Shown here in pieces: positions 35,672 through 48,300 of a stretch of DNA of 64,000 nucleotides. Each line of letters begins with the position of its first letter. The first letter of the stretch is position 1. A program made the translations under genes and the position numbers. Under the pieces are notes generated by a model. The model ran no database searches. It saw only the letters and a program-made list of their open reading frames with translations, and had not been told where the DNA came from. The DNA comes from Panopea generosa (Eukaryota; Mollusca; Bivalvia; Adapedonta; Hiatellidae): contig CM055898.1 of assembly GCA_029582155.1 (NCBI GenBank), positions 32,537,419-32,601,418 on the forward strand. The letters run 5' to 3'.

Positions 35672-35905
35672 CAGTAGAACTTCGTTGGCTCGAACACGGA
35701 TGGCTGGAACACCACACATGGATCGAACCACTTATCTGGTCCCGATCGAAATACTATCTAAATTATATTATTCTACCTCCGATGGCTAGAACACCGAGTT
35801 GAACTAGAAATTAGGTCCAGCCAACATATTTAAATGTATTTTGACACTCTTCGTTCGAACTATTTTGTTCAGTCCCGTCGGGTTCGATCCATCGAAATTC
35901 TACTG
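35672..35905. mobile_element. pogo/Tigger-like MITE, copy 1 (234 bp)
   Basis: Left end CAGTAGAACTTCGTTGGCTC; the right end read as reverse complement is CAGTAGAATTTCGATGGATC. It is flanked by TA on both sides, fitting a TA target duplication. There is no transposase frame, so it would depend on an enzyme from elsewhere. The family is judged from the terminal CAGTAGAAC and the TA. Confidence 0.75.
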
Positions 35906-36648
35906 TATTCATCTTTTTATATACTTGGAATAAGTTCTATCATTTGATACAACTCAAGAAATTAATATATGATTTGCACTTGCTGTCGAATATCTGTCAA
36001 ATATAATGTTTTTAAACCATTTACAAGAGTTATGCACTTTTTTTCAACCCAAAACATAACATATGCTATGGTAATGTAACTTTACATAATAAGTATACAT
36101 GCTTTTCAGAAATAGTTTAAAGTAAATTAAAGCGTGTCCCTTTAAAGTACTTTAGTGAGCTAATAAATGTGAATATAGCTGATATATTACGCAGCAGTTT
36201 TAAAAATATTTTTGCTTTGATTAGTAACACCGCAATTATCTAAAGCTTTATATTCCTTCTAGTGTTTCATGTTTAATAAAGTAAACACTAAAACATTAAC
36301 AAACTATTTGTTACAGATCATGTCATGTTTGTACGTTATTGAAACACGCGATATGTTTTAAAACAGATATTAATAAAACAATGAGCAAAGTCACTCATAT
36401 CAATATCAAGACTAAAGTGAAAGGTTAATGTGACATACACAGAAACGCTTTGCATAACAATACAATGTGTAAAATAATTCATATCAATATCAAGGCTTCC
36501 TTACCTATAGTAAAGTACAAGGTTATGGTTGTCTCTACTTGTAAACAAGTCAATTATGTTATTGTAGAGATTTGCATTTTTAACCAGTTAGTCAATTACG
36601 GATGTTGTCATAATCATTTGAATAAGTGACTTACGGAAGGTGATTATA

Positions 36649-36860
36649 CAGTAGAACTTCGTTGGCTCGAACACGGATGGCTAGAACACCATATATAGTT
36701 CGAACCACTTATCTAGTCCCGAAAAAAATCCTATTTCGATGTATATGCATATATATTTTTGGTTTGATGTTAAACAATGAAACAATGCTTGGCTCGAACA
36801 ACACTTAGCTCGAACTATTGTGTCGAGTCCCGTCGGTATCGAGCCATCAAAGTTCTACTG
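36649..36860. mobile_element. pogo/Tigger-like MITE, copy 2 (212 bp)
   Basis: Same left end as the copy at 35,672 (CAGTAGAACTTCGTTGGCTC) and an inverted right end GCCATCAAAGTTCTACTG, again between TA dinucleotides. The interior is shorter and diverged, so this is a separate insertion rather than a recent duplicate. Confidence 0.75.
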
Positions 36861-36928
36861 TATATAAAACTAATCAATAAACAATCGATTTACCTTTAGG
36901 GAGTTCCTCCTATGTTTCTTAAATTCTC

Positions 36929-36930
<2 letters not shown>

Positions 36931-36965
<35 letters not shown>

Positions 36966-36970
36966 CTTCC

Positions 36971-37028
<58 letters not shown>
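36931..37028. repeat. (CTGC)n and (CT)n microsatellite
   Basis: A CTGC run (36,931-36,967), a short C-rich joint and about 25 CT units (36,978-37,028). Confidence 0.95.
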
Positions 37029-37032
<4 letters not shown>

Positions 37033-37768
37033 TTACACTATTCACCCTAACCCTATATCTCATGTTCCACATTTCCTGAGCGTTTTTAATATCTTTTCTT
37101 TACTTTTTGAATCTGTATTTGTATACACGCACACGTACGCACGCACATCCCGGGGAAATTTCAAACGTCAATCAGATGTTGCATTCTAAAATGTTTGTGT
37201 GAAAATTGAATTCTCTGATGCTAATCCTTATGGTGATAAATAGTCTTATGTTATTTTGTATTACCATTTTCCTTATACTGATCCACCTCGTGGCAGGTTT
37301 GGTGGAAAAAAAGCAAGCTATTGATCTACATAGCTCAAGTTATTTTTGAGAAAATGCAGTGACATATTATACCAACGTTTTCATTAAATCTTGCTTAGAT
37401 TTGTGTTTATGTACTGCACTAAAGAGGTTATGTACACTCAACAGGTGTCATTGTACAAAGAATGACAGCTAGTATTACGCATACTATTATAAAACTCTGA
37501 CACTATCTTTTGAACAAATGTAATAGATATTCACACGAACTGCGCAAATTGAACACAAAGCGTTTCTTTATAGTATATATTTATGCAGACGTTAATGTAG
37601 TTTTATATTTGGTTTTAAATCCAAAACACAAAATATCTGAATGTCTCGTACTTATATGATTTTAAATAATTTTTATAACGATTTTGTTGCTGAGTATTCT
37701 CTTACAATTCATTCATTCATTCCAAAATTAAATATTTGTATATATGAGACATGAGCATCCCATTATCG
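37029..37768. other. No gene seen
   Basis: AT-rich sequence between two microsatellites; no frame or repeat supported. Confidence 0.4.
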
Positions 37769-37825
<57 letters not shown>

Positions 37826-37831
37826 GTCTGT

Positions 37832-37870
<39 letters not shown>
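37769..37870. repeat. (TGTC)n and (TC)n microsatellite
   Basis: TGTC units followed by a TC run with a few interruptions. Confidence 0.95.
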
Positions 37871-37872
<2 letters not shown>

Positions 37873-38040
37873 TCACCTATCTTTCTTTCTCTGTCGTCAT
37901 TACGTGTTCTAATATTCTTCCAAACCCATAACTTTATCATGTTGTTGATATTTCCATTTATCGTCGTCACCGTTTTCTCTATTGGCGACGCCTCCAGAAG
38001 AGTATTAGTAATTTTTAGAGTTTTAGATGATAGTGCAGAG

Positions 38041-38212
38041 ACACAGAATACCTTTTTGTAGTGTTCCCGAGTCTTTTACATGCCCGGTGAAAGCACCGAT
38101 ACATGGGATCTCCATTTTTGTTAAAGTCTCATCCGAAAGACTGATAAGTATTTTTTTTATGTAGGAGCGGGGATCGAACCTGCAACTCCTGGGTTTGAAG
38201 TCACTTTATCCT
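38041..38212 (-). mobile_element. tRNA-like SINE, family D
   Basis: On the minus strand a B-box region GCAGGTTCGATCCCCGCTCC is followed by AGTCTTTCGGATGAGACTTT and TCGGTGCTTTCACCGGGCAT. It resembles SINEs known in several invertebrates; the family name is not certain. Confidence 0.55.
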
Positions 38213-38382
38213 CATTTTCACTTTCTCCTTTTATGTTCTCTCCCTATACACCTTTGTGTTCAAAACCTTACTACACAAACACACCAGTACCAGTATATAT
38301 GACTTAATCAACACCATGAAAAAACACACGTCGGTAACTTCATTACACCGAGAAAAATATTATTTAAACTTATTTAAACATA

Positions 38383-38500
38383 TGCGGATAAAAGGTCTTG
38401 CTCAAAGACATTACACATAGCCGTGGCGGGGTATCGAATCCGCGTCTCCCCAATCGGTCCGATGCTCTATGTACCAAGCACTCCACGACTCAGGCGCTTA
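38383..38500 (-). mobile_element. tRNA-like SINE, family E
   Basis: On the minus strand: GCGCCTGAGTCGTGGAGTGC, then GCGGATTCGATACCCCGCCA, then GTCTTTGAGCAAGACC, the conserved core of several animal SINEs. Short and single in the window. Confidence 0.6.
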
Positions 38501-38569
38501 AGGAAAATGTTAGTAACCTATTTACAAAAGGCAAACTTATATTTTGTGTTAACCAAAACTTCGATCACC

Positions 38570-39775
38570 AACGACGTGAGATCCACACGTTTAGTACCTT
38601 AACTACACGAGACAATCACCAACTGTATGATAAGCACATGCATCAATGACATGAGAATCACACGTTTAGTACCATTTTTTACATAAGACAAGCGCTACCT
38701 GCATGATAAGCACGTATTTGGTACTTAAATAACACAAGACAAGAACCAACTACTTGAAAACCACACATTTGGTACCTAAATTACACAATAAAATCACCAA
38801 CGGAATGAGAACCACACGTTTGGTACCTACAATACATAAGACAGACACAAACTGCATGCTAAGCACACGTTTGGTCCCTATTATACAACTAAAGCATAAA
38901 CGAAATGAGAAACAAACTTTAAGTAGGTAAATTAAAAACGACAAGCACCAACTGCATGATAAGCTCACGTTTGGTACCTAAATAACACAAAGCATCAAGG
39001 CCATGAGAATAACACTTTTGGTACCTAAATTACATAAGACAAGCGCTACTTACATGATAAGCACGTGTTTGGTACCTAAGTTACACAGTAGAAGCACCAA
39101 CGAAATGAAAAACAAACGTTTGGTACCTAAAATAGACAAGACAAGCACCAACGGCGTCAGGTCCACACGTTTGGTACCTAAATTACACAAGGCAATCACT
39201 AACTGCATGATAAGCACACGTTTGTACCTATATAACACAAGGCAAGCATTAACTGCATGATAAGCACACGTTTGATACCTAAATAACACAAGGCAAGCAC
39301 TTACTGCATGATAAGCACACGTTTGGCGCCTAAATAACACAAGGCAAGCATTAACTGCATGGCAAGCACACGTTTGATGCCTAAATAACACAAGGCAAGT
39401 ACTAACTGCATGATAAACACACGTTTGATGCCTAAATTGCAAACGACAAGCCTTACTTGCATGATAAGCACGTGTATGGTACTTAAAATACACAAGACAG
39501 TCAACAACCGCATAAGAGAACCACACATTTGATACCTAAAATACCCAAGACAGGCACCAACGGCATAATATGCACACGCTTGGTACCTGTATTACACACG
39601 ACAAGCACCAACTTTATGATATGCACACGATTGGTACCTAAATTACACAATTAAAGAACTAACAACATGAGAACCACACGTTTGGTACTTAAATTACATA
39701 AGAAAAGCACCAACGGCATGGAGACCACACGATAGGTACCTAAATTACACAAGACAAGCACAAAATGCATGATGG
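38570..39775. repeat. 51-bp minisatellite (about 24 units)
   Basis: Units carry CACACGTTTGGTACCTAAAT and ACACAAGACAAGCACCAACT. Many contain a GGTACC site. The period is 17 codons, so frames such as LVPKLHKTSTNG appear without being genes. A 17-base C run follows at about 39,786. Confidence 0.9.
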
Positions 39776-39843
39776 CGCACACACACCCCCCCCCCCCCCC
39801 CCACCCCCGCTCATACGTCTATGTTCCTACTATTTCTTTGAGA

Positions 39844-40085
39844 AATCGGGTTCTATACAGGACCCCACAATTGATGCATCACATAATCGCTATATTTCCG
39901 CTTACGTTGTCGTATGTACCAAACATCCACAAGTCGGTTTAGTTTAGTTACGAGGCATATATATGCATATATATATGAAAGCACGCTATGGGTTATATGT
40001 TTACTAGTATCTATATAGTAACTAATTATGGGGCGTTCGACAAAACCCAGGAACCAGATTTGAAATTTTGACCTCATAACTAACC
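39844..40085. mobile_element. Unnamed interspersed repeat, copy 2
   Basis: Shares with 30,597-30,840 the segments ACAGGACCCCACAATTG, CGCTTACGTTGTCGTATGTA, ACCAAACATCCACAAGTCGG and GTTCGACAAAACCCAGGAAC. It sits about 440 bases upstream of the 2A-bearing frame and may belong to the same element. Confidence 0.75.
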
Positions 40086-40523
40086 AGTTGTCTTTATATA
40101 TAATTTTCAACATGGATTTTAATTTATCATTTTTTGACGTCCAAATTTATAGCAACACAATCGCCTTTTTTTCGACCTCAGTTGAGTTCTATTAAATATA
40201 TAAAATGGAAACATATATCACTATATACTCATTTGACGGATGTATAGATTTACAAATGCAAAATTTACTGGAGATATTAAAATTGACTGGAGTTGTAGCA
40301 CAAAATATATGATTGCCAGCCTGAAGATGATCAATGGAAAAACATAATCTGGAGTTCAAGTTAAAACATAATGTATATCTTGAGCTGAAACGTTGAAATT
40401 CTTGCTTGAGGAGTTGGACAAGTTAAGAGTTCAGATGACTCATTTGAATTGTATATTTGTGTTTTTTCAAGAATTTAACTATTTTTTTAAATAAACAATA
40501 AATCATTCATTATTGGTGATTGT

Positions 40524-41006
40524 TTGCACATTATTAAAAGGCACTTTAAAGCGGCACATCCTTCTTTTTTTTATGAAATAATGGGGAAAGATTTTGAGCA
40601 GTGGAGATGTAAAATTTGTAGTATTTATGTGTCGATCAATAATCTATCAAAAAGTCAAACGTCAGAATATGAAGGTTTGTTTGTCAAACTTTCATATAGG
40701 TTGTTCATGTTGATAATTGTTATGTTGATTTTATGTGGAGATGTGGAAAGGAATCCTGGACCACCACGTTACCAGTTTACAAAATTCCCTGTAAATGGCA
40801 ATTTTCACCAGGGTCATCGAATATTCAGTCAATTTTCACAGGGAAGACAGTGTGTACCATGTTGTTTGGCATTTTTTGCAAATGCGTTATTAAAACCGTT
40901 TGATAGCTACTGTTGGAAAGTATTGATATGGACTCTGTTTTGTATGCAGGAGATTATTTATATATATACACAAAAGAAATATCAAACACACCACATTCTT
41001 TTCTAA
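40524..41006 (+). mobile_element. Broken mobile-element gene: zinc finger, 2A peptide, C76-like protease
   Basis: A 160-codon frame. Residues 1-35 hold H and C pairs (HIIKRHFKAAH, WRCKIC) like a zinc-finger region. Residues 60-80 have a hydrophobic run and CGDVERNPGP, the 2A consensus D-(V/I)-E-x-N-P-G-P, where the ribosome skips the bond between G and P and releases two products. After it comes GNFHQGHRIFSQFSQGRQC, which resembles the cysteine motif of C76-type (herpes tegument-like) deubiquitinases. 2A peptides near the N-terminus are known in some non-LTR retrotransposons and other mobile elements of invertebrates. The copy looks old and is broken, with at least one break. The element class is not decided: it could be a LINE, a Helitron-like or a virus-derived element. 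Confidence 0.6.
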
Positions 41007-41280
41007 ATCCCAATGAATTGCCTTCTTACTTAACATTTCAGAAATCTAACTAAGTTTTTCTAATTTCCGAACCTACATTTTCGAATTAACACAAACAGCG
41101 AGCCTTCCTTAAAGCCTTTCATACCTTTGATTTTAATATTGCGGCCATGTACACTATTCCTTTTGTGACATTTTGCCACCAACAAGCTGCATTATTTGTA
41201 GATTAATCTGCAAAAGTGTAGGTTTATTCTTTTATTATGATATTATCATTGTACATACATATAGCAGGACATCACTTTTC

Positions 41281-42085
41281 ATAACAAGAGGCCCATGGGC
41301 CTTAATGGTCACCTGATTATCCTTGATGACATAAAGCTCTATGAACTTATTTTCCATATTTTGTCGTTTGGAAAGCGGCAAAAATCCAAACATCTCACGA
41401 TCTGCATCAACAAATGACATCACGTATTCTTATACAGATTTAGGCAAGTAGTACCTACCGCAAGGGTCAAACCATGACACCCGAGGACATGAAAATCACA
41501 GTTTTTATGACGGACTCCTAGGCCTCATTAACTATGCTTGAAATTTGTTTTCTAGTGCTTCCTATAATAAAAAAGATTTTTAAAGTTTGCTTTAAATTCG
41601 ACTGTTTTGGACCAAGGTTACAGAGGGTGTGGGACACTCAAAAATTACACCAAAAACCATTCAAAAACTATTCAGTCATCAGAAATGATGGTTTTTGTCT
41701 GTTTCTCTTATATAGATTTAATAAAGTAGCCCCACTACATGAAAGTCACAATTTTCATAAAGAATGTTAATAATCATACGCGGGAGGGGGTGGGGGGGGG
41801 GGGGGCAGGGGTGGAAGGTAGGGGACCATGAAGTTCACACGGGTATTAACCGTTGTGTCAGCAACATCATATCACATAAAAAAATTCGCAGAAGTCTATT
41901 CAGTCATAAGAAATAACGTTTTTTTGTCAGATTTCTTTTATACAGATTTAGTAAACTGGGCCTCATCCCAGTCCCAAACCGCGAGATTTAGAAGCATAAA
42001 GTTAATAATTTTGATTTTAATTTTGCTTGTAAACATACAAGCTATGACGTTTTGGGTTAATTTGCAACATAAAAATGTTAAAACT
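41281..42085. mobile_element. GGCCCATGGGCC-headed bivalve repeat
   Basis: It starts ACAAGAGGCCCATGGGCCTT with a 12-bp palindrome (41,290-41,301), followed by two or three diverged internal units containing CATGAAAATCACAGTTTTTA, CATGAAAGTCACAATTTTCA and CATGAAGTTCACACGG, each followed by a TATTCAGTCAT(A/C)AGAAAT(G/A)A block. A G-rich run lies near 41,785. I recall this repeat as very common in bivalve genomes. Confidence 0.7.
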
Positions 42086-42325
42086 TGAGCACAATCTGAG
42101 TCATTAATCGCTATCTAACTGTTGAAATTTGTAACAGTAGCCATAACAGCATTTATGTGGTCTATATATATAAGGAAATATGTATATCCTGTGGGGCATC
42201 AGCATTCATTTACGATACTAGCTTATAAGGGCTATATATATCCGTTATATATAGAAAATATGGGCCCTTGAAGAAACCCCACACCAAGGTGTCATTCAAA
42301 GACCCCACAAAAGACCATATGTCTT

Positions 42326-45300
42326 TATATATATATAGCAATCGAAGTAGTTGTTGTAACATGTGTTGTACTAACAGCAAGTGTAGCAATCATAGTAGTA
42401 GTTGTTACATGTGTTGCACTAACAGCAAATATAGCTACCGTAGTAGTAGTAACTATTGTAACATGCGTTGCACTAACAGCAAGTGTAGCAATTGTAGTAG
42501 TAGTTGTTACATGTGTTGCACTAACAGCAAGTGTATCAATTGTAGTAGTTGTTGTAGCATGTGTTGCACTAACAGCAAGTGAAGCAATTGTAGTAGTAGT
42601 TGTAGCATGTGCTGCACTTACAGCAAGTGTATCAATCTAAGTAGTAGCTGTAGCATGTGTTGCACTAACAGTAAATGTAGCAATCGTAGTAGTAGTTGAT
42701 ACATGTGTTGCACTAACAGCAAATGCAGTAATTGTAGTAGTTGTTGTAACATGTGCTGCACTTACAGAAAGTTTATCAATATAAGTAGTAGCTGTAGCAT
42801 GTGTTGCACTAACAGTTAATGTAGCAATTGTAGTAGTTGTTGTAACATGTGTTGCACTAACAGCAAATGTAGCAATCGTAGTAGTAGTTGTTACATGTGT
42901 TGCACTAACAGCAAATGTAGCAATCGTAGTAGTAGTTGATACATGTGTTACACTAATATCAAATGTAGCAATCGTAGTAGTAGTTGATACATGTGTTGAA
43001 CTAACAGCAAATGTAGCAATTGTAGTAGTTGTTGTAACATGTGCTGCACTTACAGCAAGTGTATCAATCTTAGTAGTAGTTGTTACATGTGTTGCACTAA
43101 CAGCAAATATAGCAATTGTAGTAGTTGTTGTAACATGTGTTGCACTAACAGCAAGTGTAGCAATTGTAGAAGAAGTTTTTACATGTGTTGCACTAACAGC
43201 AAATGTAGCAATCGTACTAGTAGTTGATACATGTGTTGCACTAACAACAAATGTAGCAATCGTAGTAGTAGTTGTTACATGTGTTGCATTAACAGCAAAT
43301 GTAGCAAACGTAGTAGTAGTTGTTACATGTGTTGCATTAACAGCAAAAGTAGCAATCGTAGTAGTAGTTGATACATGTGTTTCACTAACAGAAAATGTAG
43401 CAATCGTAGTAGTAGTTGATACATGTGTTGCACTAACAGCAAATGTAGCAATCGTAGTAGTAGTTGTTACATGTGTTGCACTAACAGCAAATGTAGCAAT
43501 CGTAGTAGTAGATGATACATGTGTTGCACTAACAGCAAATGTAGCAATCGTAGAAGTAGTTGTAACATGTGTTGCACTAACATCAAATGTAGCAATCGTA
43601 GTAGTAGTTGTTGCATGTGTTGCACTAAAAGCAAATGTAGCAATCGTATTAGCAGTTGTTGCATGTGTTGCACTAACAGCAAATGTAGCATTCGTAGAAG
43701 TAGTTGTAAAATGTGTTGCACTAACAGTAAGTGTAGCAATCGTAATAGTAGCTGTAACATGTATTGCACTAACAGCAAATGTAGCAATCGTAGAAATAGT
43801 TGTAACATGTGCTGCACTTACAGCAAGTGTATCAATCTTAGTAGTAGTTGTTACATGTGTTGCACTAACAGCAAATATAGCAATTGTAGTAGTTGTTGTA
43901 ACATGTGTTGCACTAACAGCAAGTGTAGCAATTGTAGAAGTAGTTTTTACATGTGTTGCACTGACAGCAAATGTAGCAATCGTACTAGTAGTTGATACAT
44001 GTGTTGCACTAACAGCAAATGTAGCAATCGTAGTAGTAGTTGTTACATGTGTTGCATTAACAGCAAATGTAGCAAACGTAGTAGTAGTTGTTACATGTGT
44101 TGCATTAACAGCAAATGTAGCAATCGTAGTAGTAGTTGATACATGTGTTTCACTAACAGAAAATGTAGCAATCGTAGTAGTAGTTGATACATGTGTTGCA
44201 CTAACAGCAAATGTAGCAATCGTAGTAGTAGTTGTTACATGTGTTGCACTTACAGCAAATGTAGCAATCGTAGTAGTTGTTGTAACATGTGCTGCACTTA
44301 CAGCAAGTGTATCAATCTTAGTAGTAGTTGTTATATGTGTTGCACTAACAGCAAATATAGCAATTGTAGTAGTTGTTGTAACATGTGTTGCACTAACAGC
44401 AAGTGTAGCAATTGTAGAAGTAGTTTTTACATGTGTTGCACTAACAGCAAATGTAGCAATCGTACTAGTAGTTGATACATGTGTTGCACTAACAACAAAT
44501 GTAGCAAGTCGTAGTAGTAGTTGTTACATGTGTTGCATTAACAGCAAATGTAGCAAACGTAGTAGTAGTTGTTACATGTGTTGCATTAACAGCAAAAGTA
44601 GCAATCGTAGTAGTAGTTGATACATGTGTTTCACTAACAGAAAATGTAGCAATCGTAGTAGTAGTTGATACATGTGTTGCACTAACAGCAAATGTAGCAA
44701 TCGTAGTAGTAGTTGTTACATGTGTTGCACTAACAGCAAATGTAGCAATCGTAGTAGTAGATGATACATGTGTTGCACTAACAGCAAATGTAGCAATCGT
44801 AGAAGTAGTTGTAACATGTGTTGCACTAACATCAAATGTAGCAATCGTAGTAGTAGTTGTTGCATGTGTTGCACTAAAAGCAAATGTAGCAATCGTATTA
44901 GCAGTTGTTGCATGTGTTGCACTAACAGCAAATGTAGCATTCGTAGAAGTAGTTGTAAAATGTGTTGCACTAACAGTAAGTGTAGCAATCGTAATAGTAG
45001 CTGTAACATGTATTGCACTAACAGCAAATGTAGCAATCGTAGAAATAGTTGTAACATGTGCTGCACTTACAGCAAGTGTATCAATCTTAGTAGTAGTTGT
45101 TACATGTGTTGCACTAACAGCAAATATAGCAATTGTAGTAGTTGTTGTAACATGTGTTGCACTAACAGCAAGTGTAGCAATTGTAGAAGTAGTTTTTACA
45201 TGTGTTGCACTTACAGCAAATGTAGCAATCGTACTAGTAGTTGATACATGTGTTGCACTAACAGCAAATGTAGCAATCGTAGTAGTAGTTGTTACATGTG

Positions 45301-48300
45301 TTGCATTACCAGCAAATGTAGCAAACGTAGTAGTAGTTGTTACATGTGTTGCATTAACAGCAAATGTAGCAATCGTAGTAGTAGTTGATACATGTGTTTC
45401 ACTAACAGAAAATGTAGCAATCGTAGTAGTAGTTGATACATGTGTTGCACTAACAGCAAATGTAGCAATCGTAGTAGTAGTTGTTACATGTGTTGCACTA
45501 ACAGCAAATGTAGCAATCGTAGTAGTAGATGATACATGTGTTGCACTAACAGCAAATGTAGCAATCGTAGAAGTAGTTGTAACATGTGTTGCACTAACAT
45601 CATATGTAGCAATCGTAGTAGTTGTTGTTGCATGTGTTGCACTAAAAGCAAATGTAGCAATCATATTAGCAGTTGTTGCATGTGTTGCACTAACAGCAAA
45701 TGTAGCATTCGTAGAAGTAGTTGTAAAATGTGTTGCACTAACAGTAAGTGTAGCAATCGTAATAGTAGCTGTAACATGTATTGCACTAACAGCAAATGTA
45801 GCAATCGTAGTAGTAGTGGTAACATGTGTTGCACTAACAGCAAGTGTAGCAATCGTAGAAATAGTTGTAGCATGTGTTGCACTAACAGCAAGTGTAGCAA
45901 TCGTAGTAGTAGTTGCAACATGTGATGTACTAACAGCAAATGTTGCAATCGTAGTAGTAGTTGTTGCATGTGTTGCACTAAAAGCAAATGTAGCAGTCGT
46001 AGTTTTAGCTGTAGCATGTGTTGCTCTAACAGCAAATCTAGCAATTGTAGAAGTTGTTATAACATGTGTTGCACTAACAGCAAGTGTAGCAATCAAAGTA
46101 GTAGTTGTATCATGTGTTGCACTGACACCAAATGTAGCAATCGTAGTAGTAATTGATACATGTGTTGCACTAACAGCAAATGTAGCAATCGTAGTAGTAG
46201 TTGTTACATGTGTTGCACTAACAGCAAATGTAGCAATCGTAGTAGTAGATGATACATGTGTTGCACTAACAGCAAATGTAGCAATCGTAGAAGTAGTTGT
46301 AACATGTGTTGCACTAACATCAAATGTAGCAATCGTAGTAGTTGTTGTTGCATGTGTTGCACTAAAAGCAAATGTAGCAATCATATTAGCAGTTGTTGCA
46401 TGTGTTGCACTAACAGCAAATGTAGCATTCGTAGAAGTAGTTGTAAAATGTGTTGCACTAACAGTAAGTGTAGCAATCGTAATAGTAGCTGTAACATGTA
46501 TTGCACTAACAGCAAATGTAGCAATCGTATTAGCAGTTTAAACATGTGTTGCACTAACAGCAAATGTAGCAATTGTAGTAGTCGTTGTTACATGTTTTGC
46601 ACTAACAGCAAGTGTAGCAATCGTAGCAGTAGTTGTAACATGTGTTGCACTAACAGCAGATGTAGCAATCGTAGTAGAAGCTGTAGTATGTGTTGCACTA
46701 AAAGCTAATGTAGCTATTGTAGTAGTAGCTGTAACATGTGCTGCACTAACAGCAAGTGTTGCAATTGTAGTTGTAACATGTGCTGCACTAACAGTAAGTG
46801 TAGCAATCGTAGTAGTAGCTGTAGCATGTGTTGCACTTACAGCAAATGTAGCAATCGTAATAGTAGTTGTAGCAATGTTAGAAGTAACTGTAACATGTGC
46901 TGCACTAACAGCAAGTATATCAATTGTAGTAGTTGTTGTAATATGTGTTGCACTAACATCAACTGTAGCAATTGTTGTTGTACCTGTAAGATGTGTTGCA
47001 CTAACATCAAGTGTAGAAATTGTTGTTGTACCTGTAACATGTGTTGCACTAACATCAAGTGTAGCAATTGTTGTTGTACCTGTAACATGTGTTGCACTAA
47101 CAGCAAGTGTAGCAATTTTTGTAGTAGTTGTTACATGTGTTGCTCTACCAGCAAATGTAGCAATCGTAGTAGTAGTTGTAACATGTGTTGCACTACCAGC
47201 AAATCTAGAATCGTAGTAGTAGTTGTAACATGTGTTGCACTAACAGCAAATATACAATCGTAGTAGTAGTTGTAACATGTGTTGCACTAACAGCAAAAGT
47301 AGCAATCATAGTAGTAGTTGTAGCATGTGTTGCACTAACAGCAAGTGTAGTAATGGTAGAAGTAGTTGTAGCATATGTTGCACTAACAGCAACTGTAGCA
47401 ATCGTAACAGAACCTGTAGCATGTGTTGCACTAACAGCAAATGTAGCATTCGTAGTAGTAGTTGTTGCATGTGTTGCACTAAAAGCAAATTTAGCAGTCG
47501 TAGTTTTAGCTGTAGCATGTGTTGCTCTAACAGCAAATCTAGCAATTGTAGAAGTTGTTATAACATGTGTTGCACTAACAGCAAGTGTAACAATCAGAGT
47601 AGTAGTTGTATCATGTGTTGCACTGACACCAAATGTAGCAATCGTAGTAGTAGTTGTAACATGTGCTGCACTAACAGCAAGTGTAGTAGTATTTTTAACA
47701 TGTGTTGCACTAACAGCAAATGTAGTAATTGTAGTAGTAGTTGTAACATGTGTTGCACTAACAGCAAATGTAGCAATCGTAGCAGTAGTTTTAACATGTG
47801 TTGCACTAACAGCAAATGTAGCAATTGTAGTAGTAGTTGTAACATGTGTTGAACAGCAAATATAGCAATTGTAGTAGTCGTTGTTACATGTTTTGCACTA
47901 ATAGCAATTGTAACAATCGTAGTAGTAGTTGTAACATGTGTTGCCTTTACAGCCAATGTAGCAATCGTAGTAGTAGCTGTAGTATGTGTTGCACTAATAG
48001 CTAATGTAGCTATCGTAGTAGTAGCTGTAACATGTGTTGCACTAACAGTAAAAGTAGCAATCATAGTAGTAGTTGTAGCATGTTTTGCACTAACAGCAAG
48101 TGTAGTAATGGTAGTAGTAGTTGTAGCATGTGTTGCACTAACAGCAACTGTAGCAATCGTAGCAGAAGCTGTAGCATGTGTTGCACTAACAGGAAATGTA
48201 GCACTCGTAGTAGTAGCTGTAGCATGTGTTGCACTAACAACAAATGTAGCAATCGTAGTAGTAGTTGTAACATGTGCTGCACTAACAGCAATGTAGTAGT

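Noticed and set aside
44489-46384. 631-codon minus-strand frame as a Thr-rich mucin-like gene
   Set aside because: It is a translation of the 48-bp satellite; other frames on both strands are open too, and there is no start context, signal peptide or unique sequence.
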